The position numbers and the translations under genes were made by a program. DNA of 64,000 bases from Rhodospirillaceae bacterium. GTDB taxonomy: Bacteria > Pseudomonadota > Alphaproteobacteria > UBA8366. This document shows, piece after piece, positions 36,642 through 44,581 of the stretch. Numbering within the stretch: position 1 is the stretch's first letter; the number at the start of each line of letters is the position of its first letter. The notes below the pieces were generated by a model. The model saw only the letters and a list, made by a program, of their open reading frames with translations, ran no database searches and was not told where the DNA came from. The stretch lies in NCBI GenBank assembly GCA_002722095.1, contig PBKG01000024.1:62001-126000 (forward strand), written 5' to 3'.

Positions 36642-37469
36642 TTATTTGCCCGACGGCATCTCTACCATGGGCAAATTCTTGCCCTCGAACTGGTGAAAAT
36701 ACTCGTAGTCGATGCCACGACTGAGGCCATGGCGCATAGCCTCGATGATATAGGCATTCTCCGAATAAACGCTCTCGATATTCACATCGGGCCCGAATTC
36801 ACGGATCAGCCATTTCCCAATTTCCATCCAGTCATCATTGATTCCGACCTCGAAGATGAGGTTTTCAGGCCCCAATTCTTCGGTAATTCGATGCAACGCG
36901 TCACCGCCATCGCGCATGACGATCTTGATTTCGGATGCTTCCATCACCACCAGATGAACGCCATCCTCCAGGTCTTGGCGTCCCATATCGATGCCTTCCT
37001 GAGGGTCGAGCGGTTGGTCGGGGAATTTACGTCCCAACTCCGCGAATACGCCGAGACCGCGCTCCACCGCATGACGGATCGAGGCAGTTCGATCCGATTG
37101 GGGCAGATCGAGGGAATCGCCGCTGACTTCGACGGAGCTGAATCCCGCCTCTTTGATTCGGTCCATGAATTCCGGGACCAGGCCCTTGGCGAAGGCGATT
37201 TCAAAAGGTATGCCGCCGGTCGTCGTATCGATGCCCTGCGACGCGTAGTAGGCGTTTTTCTTTTGCAGCCACTCCAGATCCCAGCGCCACATCACACCCA
37301 CATGATCGTGGATCTTCATATGATCGATAATGTCGCCGGCGGTTTCGACAATCTGCTCGCACTGAAGGAGTGAAAAACTTCTATCGGTGACGCAGGTGAT
37401 TCCGAGCTTACGCGGTTTCTTCGTCCGTGGCGGCCGTTCCAGAAAATCGAATGCGTTGCCGTCTCCCAT
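36642..37469 (-). CDS. phosphosulfolactate synthase (ComA)-like protein 1
   Basis: This 275-residue TIM-barrel protein reads as a ComA homologue throughout: KPRKLGITCVTDRSFSLLQ, IIDHMKI, TTGGIPFEIAFAKG, FSSVEVSGDSLDLPQSDR, ELGRKFPDQPLDP and LIFEVGINDDWMEI. The Lys after ELGR corresponds to the catalytic-lysine region E-V-G-K-K of archaeal ComA. ComA adds sulfite to phosphoenolpyruvate to give phosphosulfolactate, a precursor of coenzyme M or sulfolactate. Bacteria have many ComA-like proteins of unproven activity, so the reaction is inferred. The start follows GGGGAGG. Confidence 0.75.
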   Translation of the reverse strand: MGDGNAFDFLERPPRTKKPRKLGITCVTDRSFSLLQCEQIVETAGDIIDHMKIHDHVGVMWRWDLEWLQKKNAYYASQGIDTTTGGIPFEIAFAKGLVPEFMDRIKEAGFSSVEVSGDSLDLPQSDRTASIRHAVERGLGVFAELGRKFPDQPLDPQEGIDMGRQDLEDGVHLVVMEASEIKIVMRDGGDALHRITEELGPENLIFEVGINDDWMEIGKWLIREFGPDVNIESVYSENAYIIEAMRHGLSRGIDYEYFHQFEGKNLPMVEMPSGK

Positions 37470-37599
37470 GCGCGGCCTCCCCAAATTTTCCTTGTTTCCA
37501 GCCCAGTCTAACCGTCCCCTTCCTACTTTGCACCTTCGTCCGCTTGGGCTAGGCTCGACGAAATAAAACACCATCTAAAAACCAACCGGGAGGATCACC

Positions 37600-38817
37600 A
37601 TGGCAGACCCTTTGAGTGCGGCCGCCGCCGGCAACGACTTGCCGATGTCCGATCTTGTTGTTCTTGACCTGACGCGGGCCCGGGCCGGACCCACATGCGT
37701 ACGCATGCTCGCCGACTGGGGCGCCCATGTCATCAAGGTCGAAGCGACCGCCAAGGCCGATCCGCGCATTAGGGGCCAAAACACCCAGCGCCGCCAGCCG
37801 GACTTCTTCAACCTCCACCGCAACAAGCGGAGCGTCACGCTCGATTTGAAAAAGCCCGAAGGCCACAAGATTTTCATGCAAATGGTCGAAAAGGCGGACG
37901 TCATCGTCGAGAATTTTCGCGCCGACGTAAAAAACCGCCTCAGAATCAACTACGACGATTGCGCCAAGGTAAACCCTCGCATCATCTATGGCAGCATTTC
38001 CGGCTTCGGCCAGGACGGCCCCTACTCGCCACGACCCGGCGTCGACCAGATCGCACAGGGCATGGGCGGGCTGATGTCGATTACCGGGCTGCCCGGTCAA
38101 GGCCCGGTGCGGGTGGGTATCCCCATCTGCGATCTCACCGCCGGCATGTATCTCGCCATCGGCGTCTTGAGCGCGCTCCATGAACGCCACCGCACCGGCA
38201 AGGGCCGCTGGGTGCATACGTCGCTGCTGGAAGCGATGATCGGCATGCTCGATTATCAGGTCGCGCGTTGGACCATGGTCGAAGATTTACCGCCACAAGT
38301 AGGCAACGATCATCCGATCAACGTCCCGACCAGTCTCTTCCCCACCAAGGACGGCCATGTGAATCTGGCTGCGGGCGGTGACCACATGTTCGCGCGCTTC
38401 TGCAAGGCACTCGAATGCGAAGAGCTCCTCGAAGTGCCTGAGTTCAAGTCGAACGATCTTCGATTTCAGAATCGGGATGCGGTTAACGAAGCGGTCTCCA
38501 AGGCGACAAGTAAATTCACCACCGCCGAATGCGTCGAAAAGTTAAACGAAATCGGCGTGCCTTGTGGACCGCAATACGACATCGCCGAAATGCTCGAGGA
38601 CGAACAGGTCAAGCATCTTGGCGTGACTTGGAAGGTGAATCACCCTGATCTCGGCGAAACCGAAATCAACGGCAACGCAATCAACATCGAAGGCCACGAG
38701 AAAAGCGCCCGTATGCCGACGCCGGAATACGGCGAATATAACGAAGCGGTTCTAGAGTCACTCGGCTACGACGAGGCGGCCATCGATGAATTGCGCAAAA
38801 GCGAGGTGATCGTATGA
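37600..38817 (+). CDS. CaiB/BaiF-family CoA-transferase (first of a pair)
   Basis: This 405-residue family III CoA-transferase has LDLTRARAGPTCVRMLADWG, NKRSVTLDLKKPEG, IIYGSISGFGQDGPYSPRPG and the catalytic Asp region VRVGIPICDLTAGMYLA. It is followed with a four-base ATGA overlap by a close paralogue. Two-gene CaiB enzymes exist, such as SmtAB of Chloroflexus, in which both chains are needed; this pair could be alike. The upstream leader GGGAGG lies near the ATG. CoA donor and acceptor are unknown. Confidence 0.9.
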   Translation: MADPLSAAAAGNDLPMSDLVVLDLTRARAGPTCVRMLADWGAHVIKVEATAKADPRIRGQNTQRRQPDFFNLHRNKRSVTLDLKKPEGHKIFMQMVEKADVIVENFRADVKNRLRINYDDCAKVNPRIIYGSISGFGQDGPYSPRPGVDQIAQGMGGLMSITGLPGQGPVRVGIPICDLTAGMYLAIGVLSALHERHRTGKGRWVHTSLLEAMIGMLDYQVARWTMVEDLPPQVGNDHPINVPTSLFPTKDGHVNLAAGGDHMFARFCKALECEELLEVPEFKSNDLRFQNRDAVNEAVSKATSKFTTAECVEKLNEIGVPCGPQYDIAEMLEDEQVKHLGVTWKVNHPDLGETEINGNAINIEGHEKSARMPTPEYGEYNEAVLESLGYDEAAIDELRKSEVIV

Positions 38818-39995
38818 CAAAATTGCCGCTCGAGAATCTGACGGTCCTCGATCTGACGCGGGTAAGGGCCGGGCCTACTTGCGTGCGCCAATTTGCCGAC
38901 TGGGGCGCCAATTGCATCAAGATCGAAGCGCCCGGCGATGCGGATCCGCGCGGGCATGACCCGAAAGCGCGGATCGCACCGGATTTCTGGAACCTTCACC
39001 GCAACAAACGCTCGATCACGCTCAACCTCAAAAAGCCGGAAGCCAAAGAGATATTTTTTAAACTGGTGGAACAAGCGGACATCATCGTCGAAAACTACCG
39101 CCCCGGCGTGAAACACCGCCTCGGCATCGATTACGACGCCTGTGCGGCAGTCAATCCCCGCATCATTTATGGCAGTATTTCCGGCTTCGGCCAGTCAGGG
39201 CCCTATGCGGAACGGCCCGGCGTAGACCAGATCGCCCAAGGCATGGGCGGCCTGATGTCGATCACCGGCGAACCGGGCCGCGGCCCGCTCCGGGTCGGCG
39301 TTCCCATCACCGATCTGACCGCGGGTATGTATTGCGCCATGGGCATCTTGATCGCGCTTCATGAACGCGAGCAGACCGGCAAAGGCCGCTGGGTTCATTC
39401 CTCGCTGCTGGAGGCCGAGATCGCCATGCTCGATTATCAGGTGACTCGCTGGACAATCACCCAGGAGGTCCCGCCGCAGGCCGGCAACAACCATCCGAAA
39501 AGTTGCCCGGTCGGGCTGTTCCCGACCAAGGACAGTCACGTCAATATTTCAGGCGGCGGCGATTACATGTTCAAACGCCTCGCGGACGCGCTCGACGCAC
39601 CGCAATTGCTAGACGATCCAAAGATGGACAGCAAAGCCAACCGCCTCGCCAATCGCGACTACACCAACGAGCAAGTTGGAAAGGTGACTTCCAATTGGAC
39701 GACCGACGATATCGTCGAGACGTTGAACGGCGTCGGCGTGCCGTGCGGCCCGGTCTATACCATCGACAAGATGCTGGAAGACCCGCAGGTCCAACATGTG
39801 GGTATGACTTGGCCCTGCGATCATCCGGAGAAAGGGGCGGTCTCGGTCAATGGCAATCCGATCAATCTCGACGGCGTGCCGAAAGGCGTCCGCAACGTGA
39901 CGCCTGATCTCGGCGACTATAATGACGAGCTTTTGAATTCGCTCGGCTACGACGCGGAGACCGTCGAAAAATACCGCGCCGAGGGCGTGATCTAG
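38814..39995 (+). CDS. CaiB/BaiF-family CoA-transferase (second of a pair)
   Basis: This 393-residue protein closely resembles the preceding one, with which it overlaps by ATGA: LDLTRVRAGPTCVRQFADWG, NKRSITLNLKKPEA, IIYGSISGFGQSGPYAERPG and LRVGVPITDLTAGMYCA. The catalytic Asp region is intact, so it is not an inactive partner by this criterion. Eight bases after its stop begins the GNAT gene with the in-frame TGA, forming a three-gene operon. Confidence 0.9.
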   Translation: MTKLPLENLTVLDLTRVRAGPTCVRQFADWGANCIKIEAPGDADPRGHDPKARIAPDFWNLHRNKRSITLNLKKPEAKEIFFKLVEQADIIVENYRPGVKHRLGIDYDACAAVNPRIIYGSISGFGQSGPYAERPGVDQIAQGMGGLMSITGEPGRGPLRVGVPITDLTAGMYCAMGILIALHEREQTGKGRWVHSSLLEAEIAMLDYQVTRWTITQEVPPQAGNNHPKSCPVGLFPTKDSHVNISGGGDYMFKRLADALDAPQLLDDPKMDSKANRLANRDYTNEQVGKVTSNWTTDDIVETLNGVGVPCGPVYTIDKMLEDPQVQHVGMTWPCDHPEKGAVSVNGNPINLDGVPKGVRNVTPDLGDYNDELLNSLGYDAETVEKYRAEGVI

Positions 39996-40003
39996 GTGCC
40001 AAC

Positions 40004-40531
40004 ATGCCTCTCGCCATCGAGCCTATGCAACGCAGCGATTGGGTCGCGGTCAGGGCGATCTACGGCGAAGGCCTGAAGACCGGAATGGCGGCATTCATGA
40101 AAAATCCGCCGCGCTGGCAGATATGGAATGAGCGTTACCTCAAACCGGGCCGGCTGGTTGCGCGCCTGGACGACACGCTTGTCGGCTGGGCGGCCATGGC
40201 GCCGGTGCCCGACAATTGAGGCGCAGCAGGCGTCGCTGAGGTCAGCGTCTACGTTACCAGATCAGCCCAGGGCAACGGGATTGGTAAGGCATTGCTGGAG
40301 GGATTGATCGGCGCATCGGAAGCCGCCGGTTACTGGACCCTTCAGGGGCAAACTTTCGCCGGTAACCATGCCAGCCGGAAGTTGCACGAAAGCTGCAACT
40401 TCCGGCAGGTCGGCACCCGCGAACGCTACGGCCACCTCGACGACGTTTGGCATGATATCATTCTTTACGAACGCCGCAGCAGCGCTGCCGGCGGTCCCGG
40501 TCTCCGGACCCGAAGTTGCGACGACGATTGA
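40004..40531 (+). CDS. GNAT acetyltransferase interrupted by an in-frame TGA (candidate selenoprotein or pseudogene)
   Basis: A single open frame of 175 codons, apart from TGA at 40217-40219, encodes a complete phosphinothricin-acetyltransferase-like GNAT. The N-terminal part has IYGEGLKTGMAAF and LVGWAAMAPVPDN. After the TGA the same frame continues GAAGVAEVSVYV, then the acetyl-CoA loop QGNGIGKALLEGL, WTLQGQTFAGNHASRKLH and HDIILYERRS. The TGA is codon 72, where I recall many relatives having Cys (S-x-R-C-V-Y-x-G-V-A-E-V-S-V-Y). With a small hairpin 14 nt downstream and Sec usage elsewhere in the window, readthrough is plausible. A one-base nonsense mutation (TGC or TGT to TGA) is the alternative. 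It follows the CaiB pair by eight bases. Confidence 0.6.
40234..40247 (+). promoter_or_regulatory. candidate SECIS-like hairpin in the GNAT gene
   Basis: CGCTG-AGGT-CAGCG is a perfect five-pair stem with an AGGU tetraloop, starting 14 nt after the in-frame TGA. The loop guanine is about 21 nt from the UGA. Loop and distance recall the E. coli fdhF SECIS (loop AGGUCU). As coding sequence for AEVSV it could also be coincidental. Confidence 0.45.
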
Positions 40532-40585
40532 AGACAACGGTCTCCTTGTCGAAACAAAGCGGACGTTCCGCGGCTAGTCGGCGAC

Positions 40586-41488
40586 CTATTTTTTGTCGGC
40601 AGTGTCGAACGGCTTGAGGTGATCCGCTTCCAGCGCCATATATCGCTCGAGATCGACCGCGTCGAAATATTCTTCCACGCTGGACATAGTCGGAATCAGA
40701 TTCTGTGCGTTCCCGGCCCGCTTAAGTTCCGCTAAGGCATCCGCTACCGCCTTCACCACCGTATAGCGAACGACACCGGGATAGGATGCGATGCCATAGC
40801 CGGCATCGGCCAAATCGTCGAGGCCCATTTTCCAGAGCCCCTTACCCTCATCCATATTGGCTTTGAGCGGGACACTGAGCCTGGCTGCCTTGATTTCGGC
40901 AACCTCCTCGGGCGTACCGAACACTTCCACATCCAACATGTCGGCCCCGGCCTCGATATAGAGGTGCGCGCGCCTAATCGCCTCTTCGAGACCGTGATCC
41001 GCAGCAGCGTCAGTACGCGCGATGATGAGGAAGTCGGAATCGTTTCGCGCCGCGCAGGCCGCCTCCACCTTGGCTGCGTGATCCTCCGCCGCGACCACCG
41101 GGTGGCCGCCGCCTTCGATCATTCGGCACTTTTTGTAGTCGATTTGATCTTCGATGATGATGCCCGCAACGCCGGCGCGTTCGAACTCTTCAACCGTGCG
41201 CGTTACCTGAACCGCATTTCCGTATCCCGTATCCGCGTCCACCATCACCGGAATATCCACCGCAGCGGCGATGCGCCGGCTGACATCGACGATTTCCGGC
41301 AAGGTGATGAAGCCCATATCAGGCATGCCCAGATATGAAGCGGCGACCGCATTTCCTGAGATGCTGATCATCTCGAAGCCGGCCTTCTCAACCAGCTTGG
41401 CAGTCAAAGCATCGTGGGCGGAAACCGACATGGCAATTTTGCCGGTTGCCAAATGTTTGCGGACTTCCGCTCCTGGGTTTTTGCTCAT
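40586..41488 (-). CDS. isocitrate lyase/PEP mutase superfamily protein
   Basis: This 300-residue TIM barrel has the metal site MVDADTGYGNA, EDQIDYKKCRMIEGGGHPVV in the catalytic loop, and FLIIARTDA. Members cleave or isomerise small 2-hydroxy or phosphono acids (methylisocitrate lyase, oxaloacetate decarboxylase, carboxyPEP mutase). The loop K-K-C-R-M-I differs from the K-K-C-G-H of isocitrate lyase and K-R-C-G-H of methylisocitrate lyase, so those activities are less likely; a lyase acting on a branched malate or citramalate analogue is possible. It lies opposite the ComA-like gene 2, divergently, across a 110-base gap. Confidence 0.85.
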   Translation of the reverse strand: MSKNPGAEVRKHLATGKIAMSVSAHDALTAKLVEKAGFEMISISGNAVAASYLGMPDMGFITLPEIVDVSRRIAAAVDIPVMVDADTGYGNAVQVTRTVEEFERAGVAGIIIEDQIDYKKCRMIEGGGHPVVAAEDHAAKVEAACAARNDSDFLIIARTDAAADHGLEEAIRRAHLYIEAGADMLDVEVFGTPEEVAEIKAARLSVPLKANMDEGKGLWKMGLDDLADAGYGIASYPGVVRYTVVKAVADALAELKRAGNAQNLIPTMSSVEEYFDAVDLERYMALEADHLKPFDTADKK

Positions 41489-41597
41489 AGTGGGTCCCCC
41501 TGCTAGGCCGATGGATAGAACAGCGTTAAACTCAGACTAACGGTAATAGCCGACAGTCGTCGCGTATAGTGGACGACTAAAGCCGACGGAGGACAGC

Positions 41598-42410
41598 ATG
41601 AAATACGCAATGGATTTTATCGAGGCGATCGAGCGGGATGAAAAGCCACGCAAAAGCGGACTGACCGGTGTACGCGACCCGGGCCTCGGGATTCGCGAGA
41701 CCGAGCAATTTATCGAAACCGCCGGCTTCTATACGGACTGGGTCAAACATCGCAACATGATGCCGAGGTTTCTGAGCGAAGAACTTTTCATCGCCAAGAA
41801 CAAGCTCTATACGGACAATCAGGTCGGCGTGTTGACCGGCGGCATCTACGGTGAAATGTCGTTCCTCCAGGGGAAATGGGATACGGCACTGAAATACGCC
41901 ATCGATTGCGGCATCACCGGCATGGAGATTTCCGAGAACTACACCGTCTATTCCGAAGAAGAAAAGATGGGGCTCATCCATGATCTTCGCGATAACGGAA
42001 TTCATTGCTTTTTCGAATGGGGCGTCAAAAAACCAACGAAACCGCTCGATCCGGAGGTCGCCACCAAGGATATCAAGGGACTGATCAGCGAAGGGGTCAA
42101 TCACGTCATCGTCGAGGAAGGCGAAATCGATATGCTGCTGGGCGTCGACGGACAGAGCGAAAACGCGCATCTGCTGGTCGAATTGATCGAAGGGGTCGGA
42201 ATCGAACACATAATGTTCGAGGCAATCCACTCGAAACAGCAGGCATGGCTACTGAAGAACTACGGCACGACGGTGAACATCGGACCCAACGTCTTGACCC
42301 ATGAAGTGCTTTGGCTTGAAAGCAATCGTCGCGGCATGGGACGCGGGGTCGATTATTTCGGCCTCGACGAATGGCTGGAAAAAACCCAACGCCGGCGCGC
42401 TGACGCCTGA
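41598..42410 (+). CDS. phosphosulfolactate synthase (ComA)-like protein 2
   Basis: This 270-residue ComA-like barrel has KPRKSGLTGVRDPGLGIRET, FYTDWVKHRNM, VLTGGIYGEMSFLQG, ITGMEISENYTVYSEEEKM, FEWGVKKPTKPLDP with the Lys in the catalytic region, and IMFEAIHSKQQAWLLKNYG, which resembles archaeal FEAPQKSQQVAFILKFG closely. It is the better ComA match of the two in the window. Followed 23 bases later by an SDR gene and preceded by a divergent PEP mutase-family gene, it may consume phosphoenolpyruvate or a related enol with sulfite. The activity is unproven. Confidence 0.78.
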   Translation: MKYAMDFIEAIERDEKPRKSGLTGVRDPGLGIRETEQFIETAGFYTDWVKHRNMMPRFLSEELFIAKNKLYTDNQVGVLTGGIYGEMSFLQGKWDTALKYAIDCGITGMEISENYTVYSEEEKMGLIHDLRDNGIHCFFEWGVKKPTKPLDPEVATKDIKGLISEGVNHVIVEEGEIDMLLGVDGQSENAHLLVELIEGVGIEHIMFEAIHSKQQAWLLKNYGTTVNIGPNVLTHEVLWLESNRRGMGRGVDYFGLDEWLEKTQRRRADA

Positions 42411-42433
42411 CCTCCGTTCAAAGGAAACATCAA

Positions 42434-43174
42434 ATGACCAAACCACTCGAGGGCAAGGTTGCCCTGTTGACCGGTGCGGTGCGACGTTCCGGCCGCGACG
42501 CGGCCCTTCGTCTCGCTCAGGATGGCGCCAAAATCGTCATCAATGCCAAAAGCTCCAAAGACCTAGCCGATGGCGTGGCCGCCGAAATCAACGAAGCCGG
42601 CGGCACCGCAATGGTTCATTTGGCAGACATAACCGACGAAACTGCAGTCGAGGAAATGGTCGAAAGTGCGGTCGCCACTTATGGCGGGCTCGATATTCTG
42701 GTCAACAATGCGGCCAATCGCGGACATAACAAGATCGTCGATATGCCTTTCGAAGAGTGGAAGGAAATCACCTCGATCATTCTCGACGGTTCGTTCCTCT
42801 GCACCCGCGCCGCGGTGAAACATATGGCGCCTAACAAGTGGGGCCGGGTGATTTTCCTGGGCGGGATCGGGGCCTATCTCGGCTACCCGGAACGCTGTCA
42901 TGTATCGACCGGGAAAATGGGCGTCGTCGGGATGATGCATTGTCTGGCCAATGAATTGGCTGCCGACGGGATTACGGTAAATGTGGTTGCTCCGGGGCGG
43001 ATCGGCGGGGAGCGCGCACCGAGTGCCGGAGAGCCCACAGGTGACACGCCGCCGGTCGGCTTTGTGGGCATGGCGCCGGATGTCGGGCGGACGATCCACT
43101 TCCTGTGTCAGCCGGACGCCAATTTCATCACCGGCCAGACGATCCACATCAATGGCGGTGGATTTTTAACCTAG
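42434..43174 (+). CDS. SDR-family oxidoreductase with Tyr replaced
   Basis: This 246-residue Rossmann protein has LTGAVRRSGRDAA at the nucleotide site, VNNAANRG and the ending ITGQTIHINGGGF. The catalytic Lys is kept (CHVSTGKMGVV), but the Tyr four residues before it is Val. The glycine motif is also unusual (TGAVRRSGR). It may still bind NAD(P) but is unlikely to be a classical ketoreductase. It probably shares an operon with the ComA-like gene. Confidence 0.83.
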   Translation: MTKPLEGKVALLTGAVRRSGRDAALRLAQDGAKIVINAKSSKDLADGVAAEINEAGGTAMVHLADITDETAVEEMVESAVATYGGLDILVNNAANRGHNKIVDMPFEEWKEITSIILDGSFLCTRAAVKHMAPNKWGRVIFLGGIGAYLGYPERCHVSTGKMGVVGMMHCLANELAADGITVNVVAPGRIGGERAPSAGEPTGDTPPVGFVGMAPDVGRTIHFLCQPDANFITGQTIHINGGGFLT

Positions 43175-43177
43175 GCC

Positions 43178-44569
43178 CTACTCCGCCGCTTGCACCGCAT
43201 CGGCGTCGCCATTCTCCACCACCGCAGCGAATTCACGAATGTCGCCGCAGCTTTCGATGCTTTGAATGGCCGCATAGACCGCGTTGACCTGATCGGCGGA
43301 CATGATGCGCGACGCACAGGCATCGAACTTGGCTTTCATCTTGTCGTTGGGGATGGGATCCGACGTGGTGCGCCCCCGCGCCATCTTAACCCGTTCGGAA
43401 ATCATCGTACCGTCGGTCTTTTCGATGCGAACTTCGGCCCCGTAATGATCGTAAGACTCTGGGTCCATATCCGGATGCGGCGCCGCATCGAGCTTGTCCA
43501 TCAGCGAACGGACGGTCGGATCGTTATAGGCCCCTTCGTCGAAATGCTCGAGGATGACGCGGCCCTCGAGCAAGCACCGGGAGACCACATACTGGACGGA
43601 GAATTTCGCGTCGAGCACGCCTTTCGGATCGGGCCGATTGGTATGCTTCAGCCGGCGCGGATGGGTCCAGACATCCACATGTTTGATTTGATCGAGCGGG
43701 ACACCTTCGCTGTCGTAAAGGCCGATCGCCACGTCGGCCGCCGAATGGGTCGAGCCGCAGCAGGGATACTGTTTGACCGCGATACCTGGATCCAAGATAT
43801 CGAGCGGGTCCCCGAACCCATCGAAGACCTTGTCGACATCGTAGGTGCCGGCGCCGTTGTAAACCTCGAAGAAACCCTGACTGTGCTCGAAAGCTTCGGG
43901 CGAGCCGATGAAGCCGGCCTCTGCGAGACGCGCGGCCTGAACGCCGTTGCGGCAGGCAAGGCCCGCGTGGAGCGGCTTGGTCATGGTGCCGAAGTTAGAC
44001 TTGATGCCGGATGCCATCGACGCCGCGATCGCCATCGCGCATTCGGTCGTATCCACATCCAGCTTTAGGAGCACGCAACAGGCCGCCGTCGCACCGAACG
44101 TGCCCATGGTCGAGGTCGGGTGCCAGCCCTTCTCGTAATGGTGCATATGAACGCCTTTGCCCAAACGGGCCTGGGTCTCGAACCCGACGATATAAGCGTG
44201 CAGCATTTCCTTGCCCGACGCGCCGATCTCCTCGGCGACCGCGAGGATCGCCGGCAAAAGGACAGCCGATGGGTGGCCGCCCATGGAGTTGTTCATGTCG
44301 TCGAAATCATGGGCATGGGACGCGGTGCCATTGATCAATGCCGCATCGAGCGCGCTCATCCGATTGGCTTTGCCATAGATCAGCGATTGGCCGACCGAGC
44401 CGCCGCCCAACACCTTGCCGGCAATTTCCGCACACGGCTCGTCGGAGCCCGCAAGGGTCACTGCCATATAATCGAGCAGCCCGTAGAGCGCCCAGCGATT
44501 GACCTCTTCGGTCATGATATCCGGCCCGAGGCCAGTAATATGTTCGGCAAATTTGCGTGCGATACCCAT
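43178..44569 (-). CDS. MmgE/PrpD-family protein (second of a pair)
   Basis: This 463-residue protein has the MmgE/PrpD fold: LAGSDEPCAEIAGKVLGGG, LINGTASHAHDFDDMNNSMGGHPSAVLLPA (with conserved HDFDD), SNFGTMTKPLHAGLACRNGV and VKQYPCCGSTHSA. Members dehydrate or decarboxylate tricarboxylic-type acids (2-methylcitrate dehydratase, cis-aconitate decarboxylase). It lies 12 bases after a paralogue on the same strand. A dehydratase or decarboxylase for an unusual carboxylate is expected. Confidence 0.9.
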   Translation of the reverse strand: MGIARKFAEHITGLGPDIMTEEVNRWALYGLLDYMAVTLAGSDEPCAEIAGKVLGGGSVGQSLIYGKANRMSALDAALINGTASHAHDFDDMNNSMGGHPSAVLLPAILAVAEEIGASGKEMLHAYIVGFETQARLGKGVHMHHYEKGWHPTSTMGTFGATAACCVLLKLDVDTTECAMAIAASMASGIKSNFGTMTKPLHAGLACRNGVQAARLAEAGFIGSPEAFEHSQGFFEVYNGAGTYDVDKVFDGFGDPLDILDPGIAVKQYPCCGSTHSAADVAIGLYDSEGVPLDQIKHVDVWTHPRRLKHTNRPDPKGVLDAKFSVQYVVSRCLLEGRVILEHFDEGAYNDPTVRSLMDKLDAAPHPDMDPESYDHYGAEVRIEKTDGTMISERVKMARGRTTSDPIPNDKMKAKFDACASRIMSADQVNAVYAAIQSIESCGDIREFAAVVENGDADAVQAAE

Positions 44570-44581
44570 AGTGATGTCTCC

